26,806 bases of DNA from a virus. Every line of letters begins with the position of its first letter. The stretch's first letter is position 1. The DNA lies in IMG/VR virus record IMGVR_UViG_3300025759_000573, positions 1-26,806 of that record. The stretch is one strand, 5' to 3'. The position numbers and the translations under genes are program-made. Under the pieces are notes generated by a model. It searched no databases. It worked only from the letters and a program-made list of their open reading frames with translations, and was not told the DNA's origin. This document shows positions 7,243 through 16,700 of this stretch, in pieces.

Positions 7243-7593
7243 ATGCGTGCATCGGAGCTTCTTCGCAATAAGTTTGGAGTCAGCCAGCTCTATAAGTACG
7301 AACTGAAGGAAGGTGATGAGGTGGTGCTGAGCATCTACTGGCACCCCTTGACCATTGCTGAGCGTGAGTCGATCCAGAAAAAATCTGACAGTGATGATGC
7401 TGCCGATTTTGCGCTGGGCATGATGATCGAAAAGGCTCTTGATGCTGACGGCAAACGCCTGTTTCAGGATGGCGAAAAGGCTGTGTTGAAGAACGCAATC
7501 GACGCTTCTGTTCTGCAAGAAATCCAGATGGCAATGCTGACCTCTGGAGCGGAGAACAAGGTGGAGGAAGCGAAGGCAGACCTGAAAAGCTAA
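7243..7593 (+). CDS. Tail assembly chaperone, upstream part (lambda gpG-like)
   Basis: From the ATG at 7243 the product has 116 residues (MRASELLRNKFGVSQLYKYE, then IYWHPLTIAERESIQKKS and a helical C-terminus). The frame is also open from an ATG at 7222, but AAAGGAA lies upstream of 7243. The WHPLTIAERESI element is typical of the small chaperones that bind the tape measure during tail assembly. The frame stops at 7591-7593 within a region where the +1 frame opens. The sequence CTG AAA A at 7582-7588 would let a lysyl-tRNA re-pair after slipping one base forward, giving a longer G-T fusion protein. Confidence 0.75.
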   Translation: MRASELLRNKFGVSQLYKYELKEGDEVVLSIYWHPLTIAERESIQKKSDSDDAADFALGMMIEKALDADGKRLFQDGEKAVLKNAIDASVLQEIQMAMLTSGAENKVEEAKADLKS

Positions 7594-7783
7594 TACGGAC
7601 TGGTTTTTCATTTACTTCCTTGCAAAGGAACTAGGAAAGACCGTCCGTGAGCTGACTGAAACGTTGACGCAAGAAGAGCTGGTCGGATGGGCAGCGTTTC
7701 TGGAGATCAAGAACGAAGAAGAAGAGAAGGCGATGGAACGAGCGAAAATGGGTGCAAAGGCGCAGTCAATGGGCAAGCGCTAA
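7586..7783 (+). CDS. Tail assembly chaperone, frameshifted part (lambda gpT-like)
   Basis: Sixty-five codons from 7586 to the TAA at 7781-7783 have no ATG before the conserved core and no ribosome-binding site. The text reads DWFFIYFLAKELGKTVRELT, then LTQEELVGWAAFLEIKNEEE and a Lys-rich end. The LAK.LGKTV.EL...LT..EL..W.AF...K pattern is that of the T domain of G-T tail chaperones. The frame is +1 relative to the upstream part, and the last upstream stop in this frame is at 7583-7585, so the shift must occur at 7585-7590. Most known examples use -1, making this one unusual. The expected fusion is about 181 residues. Confidence 0.7.
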   Translation, partial: KANTDWFFIYFLAKELGKTVRELTETLTQEELVGWAAFLEIKNEEEEKAMERAKMGAKAQSMGKR

Positions 7784-7810
7784 GATTGGACATATCTGTG
7801 GCTTGGCGCT

Positions 7811-10800
7811 GTGGTCGCTCCTATTGAGCTATCTCTAAGGGTCAAGGGCGAGAAGGAGCTTAAGCGTACCAAGCAGCTTATTGATCAAGTCGAAAAGACG
7901 ATTGGTAAGCTTAATAAGCAAAAAATTACTCTTGATACAAAACAAGCAGTAAGAAGCGTTGACGAGTTAATTTCACAGTTAGAACTAGCATCTGCTGTTA
8001 GCAAAAGGTTTTTTGGCTCAAACGCGATACGCAGTGGCATCGGCGCATTTTCAGCTGCAACAGGAGGGGTTAAAAAAGAAGTTCAAGCGCTTAGAGTTGC
8101 TCTTCAAGGGGCAAAGACTGATAGTGACCGAACAGGTTTTGCGCTTCAAATTCTTTCTGGCCAATTTAAAGCAGCTCGATTAGAAGGCCAAGCTTTTGCA
8201 AGAGCAAGTGAGGACTTTTTTAAGTTTGAAGGTGCAGGTTCTTTACAGACACGTTTAAACGAGATTGAAGCCTTTCCAAAAACTCTGGCTGCATCAGCAG
8301 AAGCTCTAAAAGAGCTGACGTTTATGCAGTCCATGGCGATTGCTGGAACGGATGAGTTCCTTGCTGTTAATGCAGCTCTTGGAAGACAGCTTGAATTTAA
8401 TGCAGGTTTATTAGAGCGGGCAGCAAGAGCGCAGAAACCATTTAGCGCTGGAATGTCAATGGTGCCGCCAGGCTTGCAGCGACCTGCATTGCCTGCTGCT
8501 GGTCAAACATCTGGCAGTCGTAATCTATCCACTTTGGACCAAGCTGTTGCTGCAGCAGGTGTTCAGCAAGCAACTAGCGGAAACAGAGTTGGGTTTGCCG
8601 CTGGAGTTGAAAGCATCGCAATGGAAAGAGCGGCAGCTGCTACTCAAGCTGCAGCTGTTTCAAGTGCCACATTTGCTGCAAACGTTAAAAAAGCGGCATT
8701 AAATGCAGGAACATTCCCGGATATTTTTAAAGCGGTTGAAGAGTCGTTTAAAACGATTGAAAAGTTTTCTAAAACAGGTGGTGGCTTAGGCGGACGCCGC
8801 CTGAAAAATCCTTTAAAGGGATTTGGTCCAAAAGGAAAAAGCATTATCAGCAGTGCTTTGATTGGCGGTGGTTTTCCACTGTTGTTTGGTGGAGGTCCGG
8901 GCGCTGCAATCGGTGGTGGTATCGGCGGTGGTATTGGTGGCGCGATTGGTGGTGCCTTTGGATTTGCTGGCGGAATTGTTGGCACAGCTATTGGACAAGC
9001 GCTTGATCAGGCTGCTGAAGGAGCAAATTTATTTGCAAAAGAAGCGACCAAGGCTTCAACGTCTATAGGCAGACTTGTTGAAGCGTTTGGGCTTCGTGGA
9101 ACGGGTGCCGCTCAAACTTTTGGTTTTGCAGGAACTTTAGGAATTGGAGGTGCTGCAAGACAAGCAGCAGAAGGAAGCCTTGAAACGATCGTAGGAAAAG
9201 ATGGACTGGGTAAATTAGAAAAACTAGCCCAGTCTTCTGAAGACGCTTCTAACGCCTTAGATCGTTTTGGTGCGGCCACGACATCGTTTTTTGCTCCTTT
9301 ACTTACAGCTGTCAATCAAGGTGTAGCAGGGTTGTTTGGAGGAATATCGCCTTTAGAACAGCAACGACGCGATCAAGAAGCGCTAGAAAATCTTCCTACA
9401 CGGCAGCGAGGCTCCGCTGCTCGTCGCAATCGACTAACCACTAGGATTGCAGAGACAAGTGCTAGCCCAGAAGCCAGGGCTCAGCTTGAGCTAGAAGAGA
9501 AAATTACTGCAGTAGTTGATGCCAGAAAACAGTTAGCAAAAGATTCTGCTCGTGTAGAGGGCATACGGCTAACCAGTCGTCGAGATTCGCTTGCTTTTGA
9601 GCAAGGCACATTACAAGTTCAAGCGGAACAAAACAAGTTAGATGTTCTTGCAATTCAACTTGCAGGCAAGCTGACAGAGCAAAAAGAAAAAGAGCTGAAA
9701 CTGGAGCAAGAACTTGCTAAACAGGCTAAAAAGCAAGCTGAAAATGCTAGGGCAAATGCAGTAATTGAAGCAAGACGACAGATAAAACGCGAACAACTTG
9801 GAGTGCAAAATCGACTTCTTGGACTTATTGGTCAAATAAACGGTGTCGAGCTGGACAGGTTAAAAGCAACAAATGGTCAGTTTGCTGCTCGACAAGAAGA
9901 ATTTAACAAGATTGATCAAACGCTAAGCCTTGAAAAAGCAAGGCTGGCTAATCAACTAGAAACTAACTTGTTAGGCAAGCAAGAAGGTGAAATTACAGTT
10001 CGTCTTCGCGCTGAAAATGAATTCTTGGTCAAGCTTGCAGAAGATCGCGCAAGGCTTGAGAAAACGCTGTTGACGCAACGACATGCCGAATACGATTTGG
10101 GACGGTTGCAGGTGCGTCAAGCACTTGATCTTCAAAAAATTCAAGCCCAAACAGATGCACAGCGCAAAATTCGTGAAACCAGCCCGTTCGAGCGGCAGCA
10201 ATTTTTGCTTGATCCGTTCTTTGGCAGTAGCCGTGAATTAGCTGCAAGTCAAGGAGCTAACTTCCGGGAACAAGTTTCAATGATGAATTTCCAGCTTGCT
10301 CAGAACCAAGCTGGTTTAGACGTTGCTGGAATCAGTAAAGAGCGCCGACAGGCTTTAGAAGATCAACGCGCTCAGCTTGAGTTGAACTTGGCGTTGTTCA
10401 AGGAGTATCAACCTGCTGTTGATGAAGCAGCTCTGGCTCAAGCTCGTTTTAGTGATGCGCTAGCGATTACAAAGCCTGTTACGGACAATCTATTTGACAG
10501 CTTGCTTTCAGTTGTTGAAGGAACGAAGACTGCGGAACAAGCGTTTGCTGATTTCCTTCGCAGCATTGCATCAATACTGTTTAGTGCTGCTAAAAGCATC
10601 ATTGCTCAATACCTTGCAATCGGTTATGCGCGGTTGTTTGCGTTCCCTGGAAGCTCTGCTGGCCCAGTTGCTCCAGACGTGCAATCCGGTGCCGGATTTG
10701 GCTTAGGGAACAAAATCTTAGTTGGCGGCATGAGAACTGCTGCCAGCGGTAAAGGAGCGTTGATGAACCAGCCGTATCTGGTTGGTGAACGTGGTCCTGA

Positions 10801-11005
10801 GTTGTTCGTTCCAAGGAATAACGGAACTATTGTCCCAAATCACCAGATGGGCGCTGGAGCTAGTGTGACCGTAAACGTAGATGCTTCTGGTTCGTCTGTT
10901 GAAGGCAGCTCTAGTCAAGCAGCACAACTTGGCAGAATGCTTGGCGCTGCAGTGCAGGCTGAGCTAATCAAGCAAAAACGTCCTGGCGGTCTCCTCTCAA
11001 GCTGA
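7811..11005 (+). CDS. Tape measure protein
   Basis: The 1064-residue protein sets tail length and is packed inside the tube. A GTG start at 7811 gives MVAPIELSLRVKGEKELKRT. The N-terminus is helical (VKGEKELKRTKQLIDQVEKT). At about residues 345-400 there is a Gly-rich hydrophobic stretch (GGGIGGGIGGAIGGAFGFAG), probably the membrane-inserting segment. At about 555-780 there is a long, Lys/Glu/Gln-rich coiled coil, and near residue 990 the motif YLVGERGPELFVP found at tape measure C-termini. At about 1.5 angstroms per residue the tail would be near 160 nm (rule of thumb). The gene is more A/T-rich with different codon choice than the capsid genes. Its end overlaps the M gene (TGATG). Confidence 0.9.
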   Translation: MVAPIELSLRVKGEKELKRTKQLIDQVEKTIGKLNKQKITLDTKQAVRSVDELISQLELASAVSKRFFGSNAIRSGIGAFSAATGGVKKEVQALRVALQGAKTDSDRTGFALQILSGQFKAARLEGQAFARASEDFFKFEGAGSLQTRLNEIEAFPKTLAASAEALKELTFMQSMAIAGTDEFLAVNAALGRQLEFNAGLLERAARAQKPFSAGMSMVPPGLQRPALPAAGQTSGSRNLSTLDQAVAAAGVQQATSGNRVGFAAGVESIAMERAAAATQAAAVSSATFAANVKKAALNAGTFPDIFKAVEESFKTIEKFSKTGGGLGGRRLKNPLKGFGPKGKSIISSALIGGGFPLLFGGGPGAAIGGGIGGGIGGAIGGAFGFAGGIVGTAIGQALDQAAEGANLFAKEATKASTSIGRLVEAFGLRGTGAAQTFGFAGTLGIGGAARQAAEGSLETIVGKDGLGKLEKLAQSSEDASNALDRFGAATTSFFAPLLTAVNQGVAGLFGGISPLEQQRRDQEALENLPTRQRGSAARRNRLTTRIAETSASPEARAQLELEEKITAVVDARKQLAKDSARVEGIRLTSRRDSLAFEQGTLQVQAEQNKLDVLAIQLAGKLTEQKEKELKLEQELAKQAKKQAENARANAVIEARRQIKREQLGVQNRLLGLIGQINGVELDRLKATNGQFAARQEEFNKIDQTLSLEKARLANQLETNLLGKQEGEITVRLRAENEFLVKLAEDRARLEKTLLTQRHAEYDLGRLQVRQALDLQKIQAQTDAQRKIRETSPFERQQFLLDPFFGSSRELAASQGANFREQVSMMNFQLAQNQAGLDVAGISKERRQALEDQRAQLELNLALFKEYQPAVDEAALAQARFSDALAITKPVTDNLFDSLLSVVEGTKTAEQAFADFLRSIASILFSAAKSIIAQYLAIGYARLFAFPGSSAGPVAPDVQSGAGFGLGNKILVGGMRTAASGKGALMNQPYLVGERGPELFVPRNNGTIVPNHQMGAGASVTVNVDASGSSVEGSSSQAAQLGRMLGAAVQAELIKQKRPGGLLSS

Positions 11006-11346
11006 TGGCTACTTTTCCGTCAATCACTCCAAAGTATGGGCTGCAAAAAAGCAGCGCACCAAGCTTTCGCAAGGTGCAATTTTCTGACGGCTACGAAGCC
11101 CGCCTAACTTTTGGCCTCAATCAAAACCCTAAGACTTACAGCCTGACGTTTGAGGTGTCTGAGTCTGACGCCGACACTATCGAAGCGTTTTTGGATGCTC
11201 GTGCCGACGACAACGCTCCATTCGACTTCACACCACCGGGAGAGGCTTCAAGCTCGAAGTTTGTTTGTGAGAAGTGGAGCAAGTCGATTCCATACTTGAA
11301 CCGCGCCACAATTCAGACAACGTTCCGCGAAGTCTTTGAACCGTAA
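11005..11346 (+). CDS. Minor tail protein M (tail tip)
   Basis: The 113-residue product begins ATFPSITPKYGLQKSSAPSF and continues RKVQFSDGYEARLTFGLNQN, LTFEVSESDADTIEAFLDA and FDFTPPGE. The P......G.....P..r..qF.DGYe.r...GLN..p....l.f......A..i..FL..r......F..tpP pattern is that of the lambda gpM family, a small tip protein linking the tube to the baseplate-like tip. The length matches the family. It is coupled at both ends by overlapping stop/start codons. Confidence 0.8.
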   Translation: MATFPSITPKYGLQKSSAPSFRKVQFSDGYEARLTFGLNQNPKTYSLTFEVSESDADTIEAFLDARADDNAPFDFTPPGEASSSKFVCEKWSKSIPYLNRATIQTTFREVFEP

Positions 11347-12383
11347 TGGCGACAGCAGTTTGGACCGCTAGCACCGCGTTTTCTGTAGGCGACGTTCGTC
11401 GTCCCACGGTTTCGTATGGAACTGGCTTGTGGTTTCGCTGCACCACAGCTGGAACGTCAGCCAGCTCAGAGCCGACATGGCCGACTGATATAGCCAGCAC
11501 GATTACGGATGGAACATGCGTTTGGACTGCGATCAGTAGTGTCTATGACGAGCTGCTAAAGCTCGCGCCTAGCGCAGTCATCGAGCTGTTTGAACTGCGT
11601 TTGAACAGCAGCCTGCATGGGAGTTCAGACGTGTACCGCTGGCACGCTGGTATGAGCCGAAACGACCGTAATCAAGATGTCAACGTAGTTTTCAACGGCA
11701 ACGAGTACACACGATTGCCGGTCAAAGCAGAGGGTTTTGAGTACACGAGCACTGGAACGTTGCCTCGTCCAACGCTAACGGTCAGCAATCTCGATAGCAC
11801 CATGACTGTGCTGCTCGCATTGGTTAATGCCACAACAGCAGGCAATGACCTTGGTGGAGCGGAGGTTCGACGTATCCGCACGCTGAAAAAATACCTTGAT
11901 GACATCAACTTTCGTTTTGAGAACGTTGCTATCGCACAAGACGGTGACACGTTGATTACGCAAGCTGGAGACGAGTTCAACGTTGAGACAGTTGGTAACC
12001 CCAGCGGGGTGCCTGATCCAAACGCTCAGTTCCCGCAAGAGCGTTGGTTTATCGACCGCAAGGCAAGCGAGTCACGCGACACTGTGACGTTTGAGCTGGC
12101 TAGCAAGTTTGATTTGGCGGGTCAAAAGCTGCCGAAACGACAGGTCATTGCCAACGTTTGCCAGTGGATCTACAAGTCAACGGAATGCGGGTACGACCCA
12201 ACCACCGGCCCAGGTAAAACAATCGACGGCACTAACTTCAGGCGTTTTGACGTAAACAACGAAGGTGTGACCACTGATGCTGAGGACGTGTGCGGGAAGC
12301 GTATTGCTAGTTGCAAGTGCCGTTTTGGTGATAACGCTGAGCTGCCATTTGGATCGTTCCCTGGAGCAGGTCTTACCAAGTGA
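11346..12383 (+). CDS. Minor tail protein L with Fe-S type cysteines and extra N-terminal domain
   Basis: The 345-residue product is a tail-tip protein like lambda gpL. Residues 66-190 contain YDELLKLAPSAVIELFELRL and TLPRPTLTVSNLDSTMTVLL, and the C-terminal part has RQVIANVCQWIYKSTECGY. Five cysteines (272, 281, 316, 323, 325) lie in this region; lambda gpL is known to bind a [4Fe-4S] cluster through four C-terminal cysteines. Residues 1-65 are an added domain (WTASTAFSVGDVRRPT, GLWFRCTTAGTS, EPTWP, TDGTCVWTAI) of the short surface-binding type seen in other phage proteins. An insertion at about 192-228 contains DGDTLITQAGDEFNV. The stop overlaps the K start. Confidence 0.8.
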   Translation: MATAVWTASTAFSVGDVRRPTVSYGTGLWFRCTTAGTSASSEPTWPTDIASTITDGTCVWTAISSVYDELLKLAPSAVIELFELRLNSSLHGSSDVYRWHAGMSRNDRNQDVNVVFNGNEYTRLPVKAEGFEYTSTGTLPRPTLTVSNLDSTMTVLLALVNATTAGNDLGGAEVRRIRTLKKYLDDINFRFENVAIAQDGDTLITQAGDEFNVETVGNPSGVPDPNAQFPQERWFIDRKASESRDTVTFELASKFDLAGQKLPKRQVIANVCQWIYKSTECGYDPTTGPGKTIDGTNFRRFDVNNEGVTTDAEDVCGKRIASCKCRFGDNAELPFGSFPGAGLTK

Positions 12384-13090
12384 TGCGGCTGTCAACAGCC
12401 ATGAAGGCTGAGATTCTGGAGCACGCTAAAGCTGAAACTCCTCGTGAGTGTTGTGGTTTGGTTGCTGTTGTCAAAGGACGGCGCAGGTACTTTCCGTGCC
12501 AAAACATCGCTCAAACACCTGATGAGCACTTTGTTCTTAGCGGTTGGAACGAAGTAGAGGACCAAGGCGAGGTGGTGGCGATTGTGCATAGCCATCCGAT
12601 TACGAATCCTCAGCCGTCAACAGCTGATCGAGTGGCCTGCGAAAAGTCGGAGCTGCCTTGGTTCATTGTCAATCCAAACACTGAGGCATGGGGCTACTGC
12701 GAACCAGCTGGTTTTGAGCTGCCGTATGTGGGGCGGGAGTTTTCGTTTGGAGTGGTGGACTGCTACACCCTTGTGCGTGATTGGTACGCAAGGGAGTACG
12801 GGATTGAGCTGAGGGACTACCACCGGCAGGACAAGTTTTGGGACCGTGGCGAGAACTTGTATATGGATAACTTTGCAGCGGAGGGGTTTCGCAAGATTCC
12901 AGTAGAAGAGGTGCATCCTGGGGACTTGATCTTGATGAATCTGGTTTCACCGTTGCCGAACCATGCAGCGATCTACATGGGCGATCAACAGGTGTTGCAT
13001 CATGTGCAGGGCAGGTTGTCTAGCCGAGACCTTTACGGCGGTTATTATGGGAAAAGCACTGCCTGCGCCTTGAGGCATGAAAGTCGTTAA
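12383..13090 (+). CDS. Tail tip protease/peptidoglycan hydrolase K (JAMM + NlpC/P60)
   Basis: The 235-residue product starts at the ATG overlapping the L stop. The N-terminal half is a JAB/MPN metalloprotease-like domain with the complete JAMM set: E22, H69, H71, S79 and D82 in VHSHPITNPQPSTAD. The C-terminal half is an NlpC/P60 cysteine peptidase with the nucleophile C127 in GVVDCYTLVRDWY, the GDLILMNL strand and H194 in NHAAIYMG. This matches lambda gpK, a tail-tip assembly factor thought to act on peptidoglycan or on tail proteins. All catalytic residues I can check are present, so activity is plausible. The next gene overlaps by 14 bases. Confidence 0.85.
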   Translation: MRLSTAMKAEILEHAKAETPRECCGLVAVVKGRRRYFPCQNIAQTPDEHFVLSGWNEVEDQGEVVAIVHSHPITNPQPSTADRVACEKSELPWFIVNPNTEAWGYCEPAGFELPYVGREFSFGVVDCYTLVRDWYAREYGIELRDYHRQDKFWDRGENLYMDNFAAEGFRKIPVEEVHPGDLILMNLVSPLPNHAAIYMGDQQVLHHVQGRLSSRDLYGGYYGKSTACALRHESR

Positions 13091-13754
13091 GGTCTATGGC
13101 GCTTTGCGTAAACGGCTTGGTCAATGCCGTTTTGAGTTTGACGTAACAACACCAGCACAGGCAATCAAAGCATTGTGCGTCAACTTTCCGGGTTTAGAGA
13201 AATGGTTAATTGATAGCCAAAAAGATGGTGTTGGCTATCGGGTAGCAATTAGCAAAGAAAAAGTAGCTGAGAACGATGTGACTCCTTTGCTTGCGCCATT
13301 TAGCGATCGAGAGGTGTTTAGCATTACGCCTGTTATTGCTGGCGCTGGAGGGAGCACAAGTCAGATTTTGCTTGGAGCGGCCTTGATCGGAGCATCGTTT
13401 CTGCTCCCTGGTGCAGGATTGTTTGGCACAACTAGCGTTTTTGGAGTAAGTGCTGCAGGAACTGCAGCAGGTGCTGGTGTTGTTGTAGGAAGTGCTGCAG
13501 CAACTGCAGCAGGCACAGCACTTAGCGCTATAGGCGCTGGATTGGTTTTGCAGGGAATCGCGGGGATCATTTCGCCTCAACCAGACTTGGGATTGGAACG
13601 TGGGCGTGAAGCAGCAAAGTTGGAATCTTTTGTTTTTAATAACGTGGTCAACACCTCTAAGCAGGGCTTGCCTGTGCCAATAGCCTATGGGCGGGTGTTC
13701 GTTGGTTCGGCAGTGCTATCCAGCGGTCTCGACGTTGATCAGAAACAGGTATGA
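13077..13754 (+). CDS. Tail assembly protein I-like
   Basis: The 225-residue product starts VVKVYGALRKRLGQCRFEFD and continues with PAQAIKALCVNFPGLEKWL, a ubiquitin-like N-terminal fold typical of lambda gpI proteins. A long Ala/Gly-rich hydrophobic segment follows at about residues 93-170 (AAGTAAGAGVVVGSAAATAA), and the C-terminus contains VVNTSKQGLPVPIAYGRVFV, the element that recurs in this family. gpI acts during tip assembly and is not thought to stay in the mature tail. It overlaps the K gene by 14 bases and the J gene by 4 (ATGA). Confidence 0.8.
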   Translation: MKVVKVYGALRKRLGQCRFEFDVTTPAQAIKALCVNFPGLEKWLIDSQKDGVGYRVAISKEKVAENDVTPLLAPFSDREVFSITPVIAGAGGSTSQILLGAALIGASFLLPGAGLFGTTSVFGVSAAGTAAGAGVVVGSAAATAAGTALSAIGAGLVLQGIAGIISPQPDLGLERGREAAKLESFVFNNVVNTSKQGLPVPIAYGRVFVGSAVLSSGLDVDQKQV

Positions 13755-16700
13755 CACAAACCAAGTACGTTCAAGGCGCTGGTGGCGGCGGTAAAGGCGG
13801 CGGTGGAGCGCATACGCCAACCGAGGCAGACGATACTCTGCAGTCAATCCAGTTTGCCAACGTGCTGGATTTAGTTGGCGAAGGCGAGATCCAAGGCTTA
13901 GACGATGGCAACAAAAGTATTTTCTTGGACAACACTCCAGTCCAAAACGCAGACGGCAGCAACAACTTTTCTGGCTACACCGTTGTTACGCGCAATGGCA
14001 CTCAAGCGCAGAACCACATTCCTGGTGATTTTGGATCAACGCAGGTCGAAAGAGCGGTCAACATTGAAGTAACCAACAGCGCCTCTGTTACTCGACCTGT
14101 TGAAGGCACAGAAGTTGATCGTCTTCGGGTAACGCTAACTATTCCTAGCCTTCAAAAAGTAGAAGATGATGGCGACATTGTTGGTCACACTGTTGAAATT
14201 AAAATCCAAATTCAATATGACGGCGGGGGTTTTAACGACGTAGTTACAGACACGATCAGTGGTAAAAGCAGCAACCGTTATCAGCGTGACTACATGATTA
14301 CGCTAAGCAGCAGCACCAATGTTTTGGTCCGTATGGTGCGTGTCAGTGCTGACGAAACCAGTCAAAAACGAGCCAGTACCACGATTTTTCAAAGCTTTAC
14401 CGAGATTATCGACGAAAAGTTCAGCTACCCAAACTCTGCACTTGTTGCGCTTCGTTTTGACTCGCGTGAGTTCAGCAGCATCCCAAGTCGTAAGTATCTG
14501 ATTCGTGGAATCAAAGTCAAGATTCCAAGCAACGCAACGGTAGACACCACTACGCATGTGGGACGAATCACGTATTCCGGCATCTGGGACGGCACGTTCC
14601 AAGCGGCTACATGGACGAATGATCCAGCCTGGTGTTTGTATGACCTGCTGATTTCAGACCGCTATGGCGCGGGCATTCCTGAAGAGACGCTCGACAAGTA
14701 CGACTTCTTTTCTGTAAGCCAGTATTGCAACGCTCTTGTTGATGATGGCAAAGGCGGTCAAGAGCCACGATTCAGCCTCAACATGCTGATTAACAGCCGC
14801 GCTGAGGTTTACAACGTCATCCAAGAGATGACAGCTATTTTTAGGGGCATCGCCTACTACGGCGCAGGCTCTTTGGTGCTCAACCAAGACAAGCCGACTG
14901 ATTCAAGTTATGCACTTGGCCCATCAAACGTTATAGATGGGCTGTTTACATACGCTGGAACGTCTCAGAAAGCCCGCCATACCGTTGCGACGGTTGCGTA
15001 CCAGAACTACGACACACAAGGCGATACAGAGTTTGAGTACGTCGAAGACCACGACGCTGTAGCCAAGTACGGCATCATCAACAAAGACATCAAGGCTGTT
15101 GGTTGTTACAGCCAAGGTCAGGCGCACAGGATTGGCAAATGGACTTTGTTGTCAGAGCAGAATCTGACTGAGACGTGCCAGTTTGCTGTTGGTATTGAAA
15201 GCGGCATCATTCTTCGCCCTGGGCAGGTTGTAGACATTGCTGATCCCGTTAGAGCTGGTGTCAGGCGTAGTGGTCGCGTTCGTTCTGCCACCACAACACA
15301 ACTGACGGTTGATAGCAGCACCAACCTGTCGGTCAGCGTGGCAACCAGCGATAACGATCCAAAGGTGTCAGTCATGCTGCCAAGCGGTATTGCTGAAACA
15401 CGCAGTATCCCGGCAGGTGGTATTCAGCCACAAGCCAATGGAACGGCAACGATTGACGTGACATCTGCGTTTAGTCAAACACCTACAGCTGGATCGGTGT
15501 TTTTAATTCAGACATCTGACATTCAGTCACAGCAGTTCAGAGTTCTTTCTGTTGCCGAATCAGAGGATGGTGTTTATGGCGTTAGCGCAGCTGCTTACAA
15601 CGCCACGATCTACGACGCGGTTGAGTCTGACAATGAGCTGACTAACCGCGACATCACGAACCTATCAGCCATTCCTAATGCTGTTGATTCAATCACGGCA
15701 GAAGAGTTCCTTTACGAAACAGGCCAGGGCGTGTTTGTTGGTGCGTCAATTAGTTGGCAGCATGATCGCGTCAACATCAGTGAGTTCCGCGTCCAGTTCC
15801 GCATTGACGATGACAACTTTGAGACGCTGACTACAGCATCACCGTCAATCACCATCCGTGACATTCGAGCTGGCAACCTGCAGGTTCAAATCCAAGCCAG
15901 AAACTATCTGAATCGCGGCAGTGTTATCACAAGCGACACATTTACGATCCAGGGCAAAACTGCACCGCCGCAGCTGGACAATAATGAGTTCTTGACGGAT
16001 GGGACTACGCCTAACCCCAGTTACATCAACTTCGACATGATCCCGGTTAATGGTCAGGCCAAGTTGACTTGGCGTCAGTCTCTTGACCTTGACGTGCGGA
16101 ACGGCGGTCACGTCAGGCTGCGTCACTCGCCAAACACGTCCAACGTGACGTGGAGCAACTCAACCAGCATCTCTGAAGAGATCGCAGGTGCCGCGACGGA
16201 AGCCTATGCAGACCTGAAGTCTGGAACGTACTCAATGAAGTTCATCGACTCTGGCGGTCGCGAGAGTCAGAATTTTGCTCTAATCGAGTACACCAAGCCA
16301 GAGCTTGAGAGCACTGAGGAAGTGTCAGCGTTGTCGGCAACAGAGGATCCGACATTTCCTGGAACGAAAACCAACCTCAGCGTGGACAGCGTTGACCAAG
16401 AGCTGGAGATGGCAGCAAACGGCTCTGTGCTGCACACGACTGGAGAGTATGTGTTCAACGGCAATCCATTTACGTTGACGCATGTGGGAAGCCTGCGGCT
16501 TGAAAGCACTCTGCGAGCCCGGTCTTACTTCCCAGCAACCAACCTGATCGATAACGTTGCTGACTTTGACTCGATTGCAGATTTTGACGGCACGACGCCA
16601 ACAACCTGTGATGTCAAGTTGTACGTGCGAACAACGGAAGACGATCCAAGCGGTTCTCCCACTTACACCTCTTGGCGTCACTTCAACAATGCAGAGATCA

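Noticed and set aside
8644-8985. Minus-strand Pro-rich ORF
   Set aside because: It is the reverse of the Gly-rich segment of the tape measure (GGT/GGA codons read as Pro/Thr).
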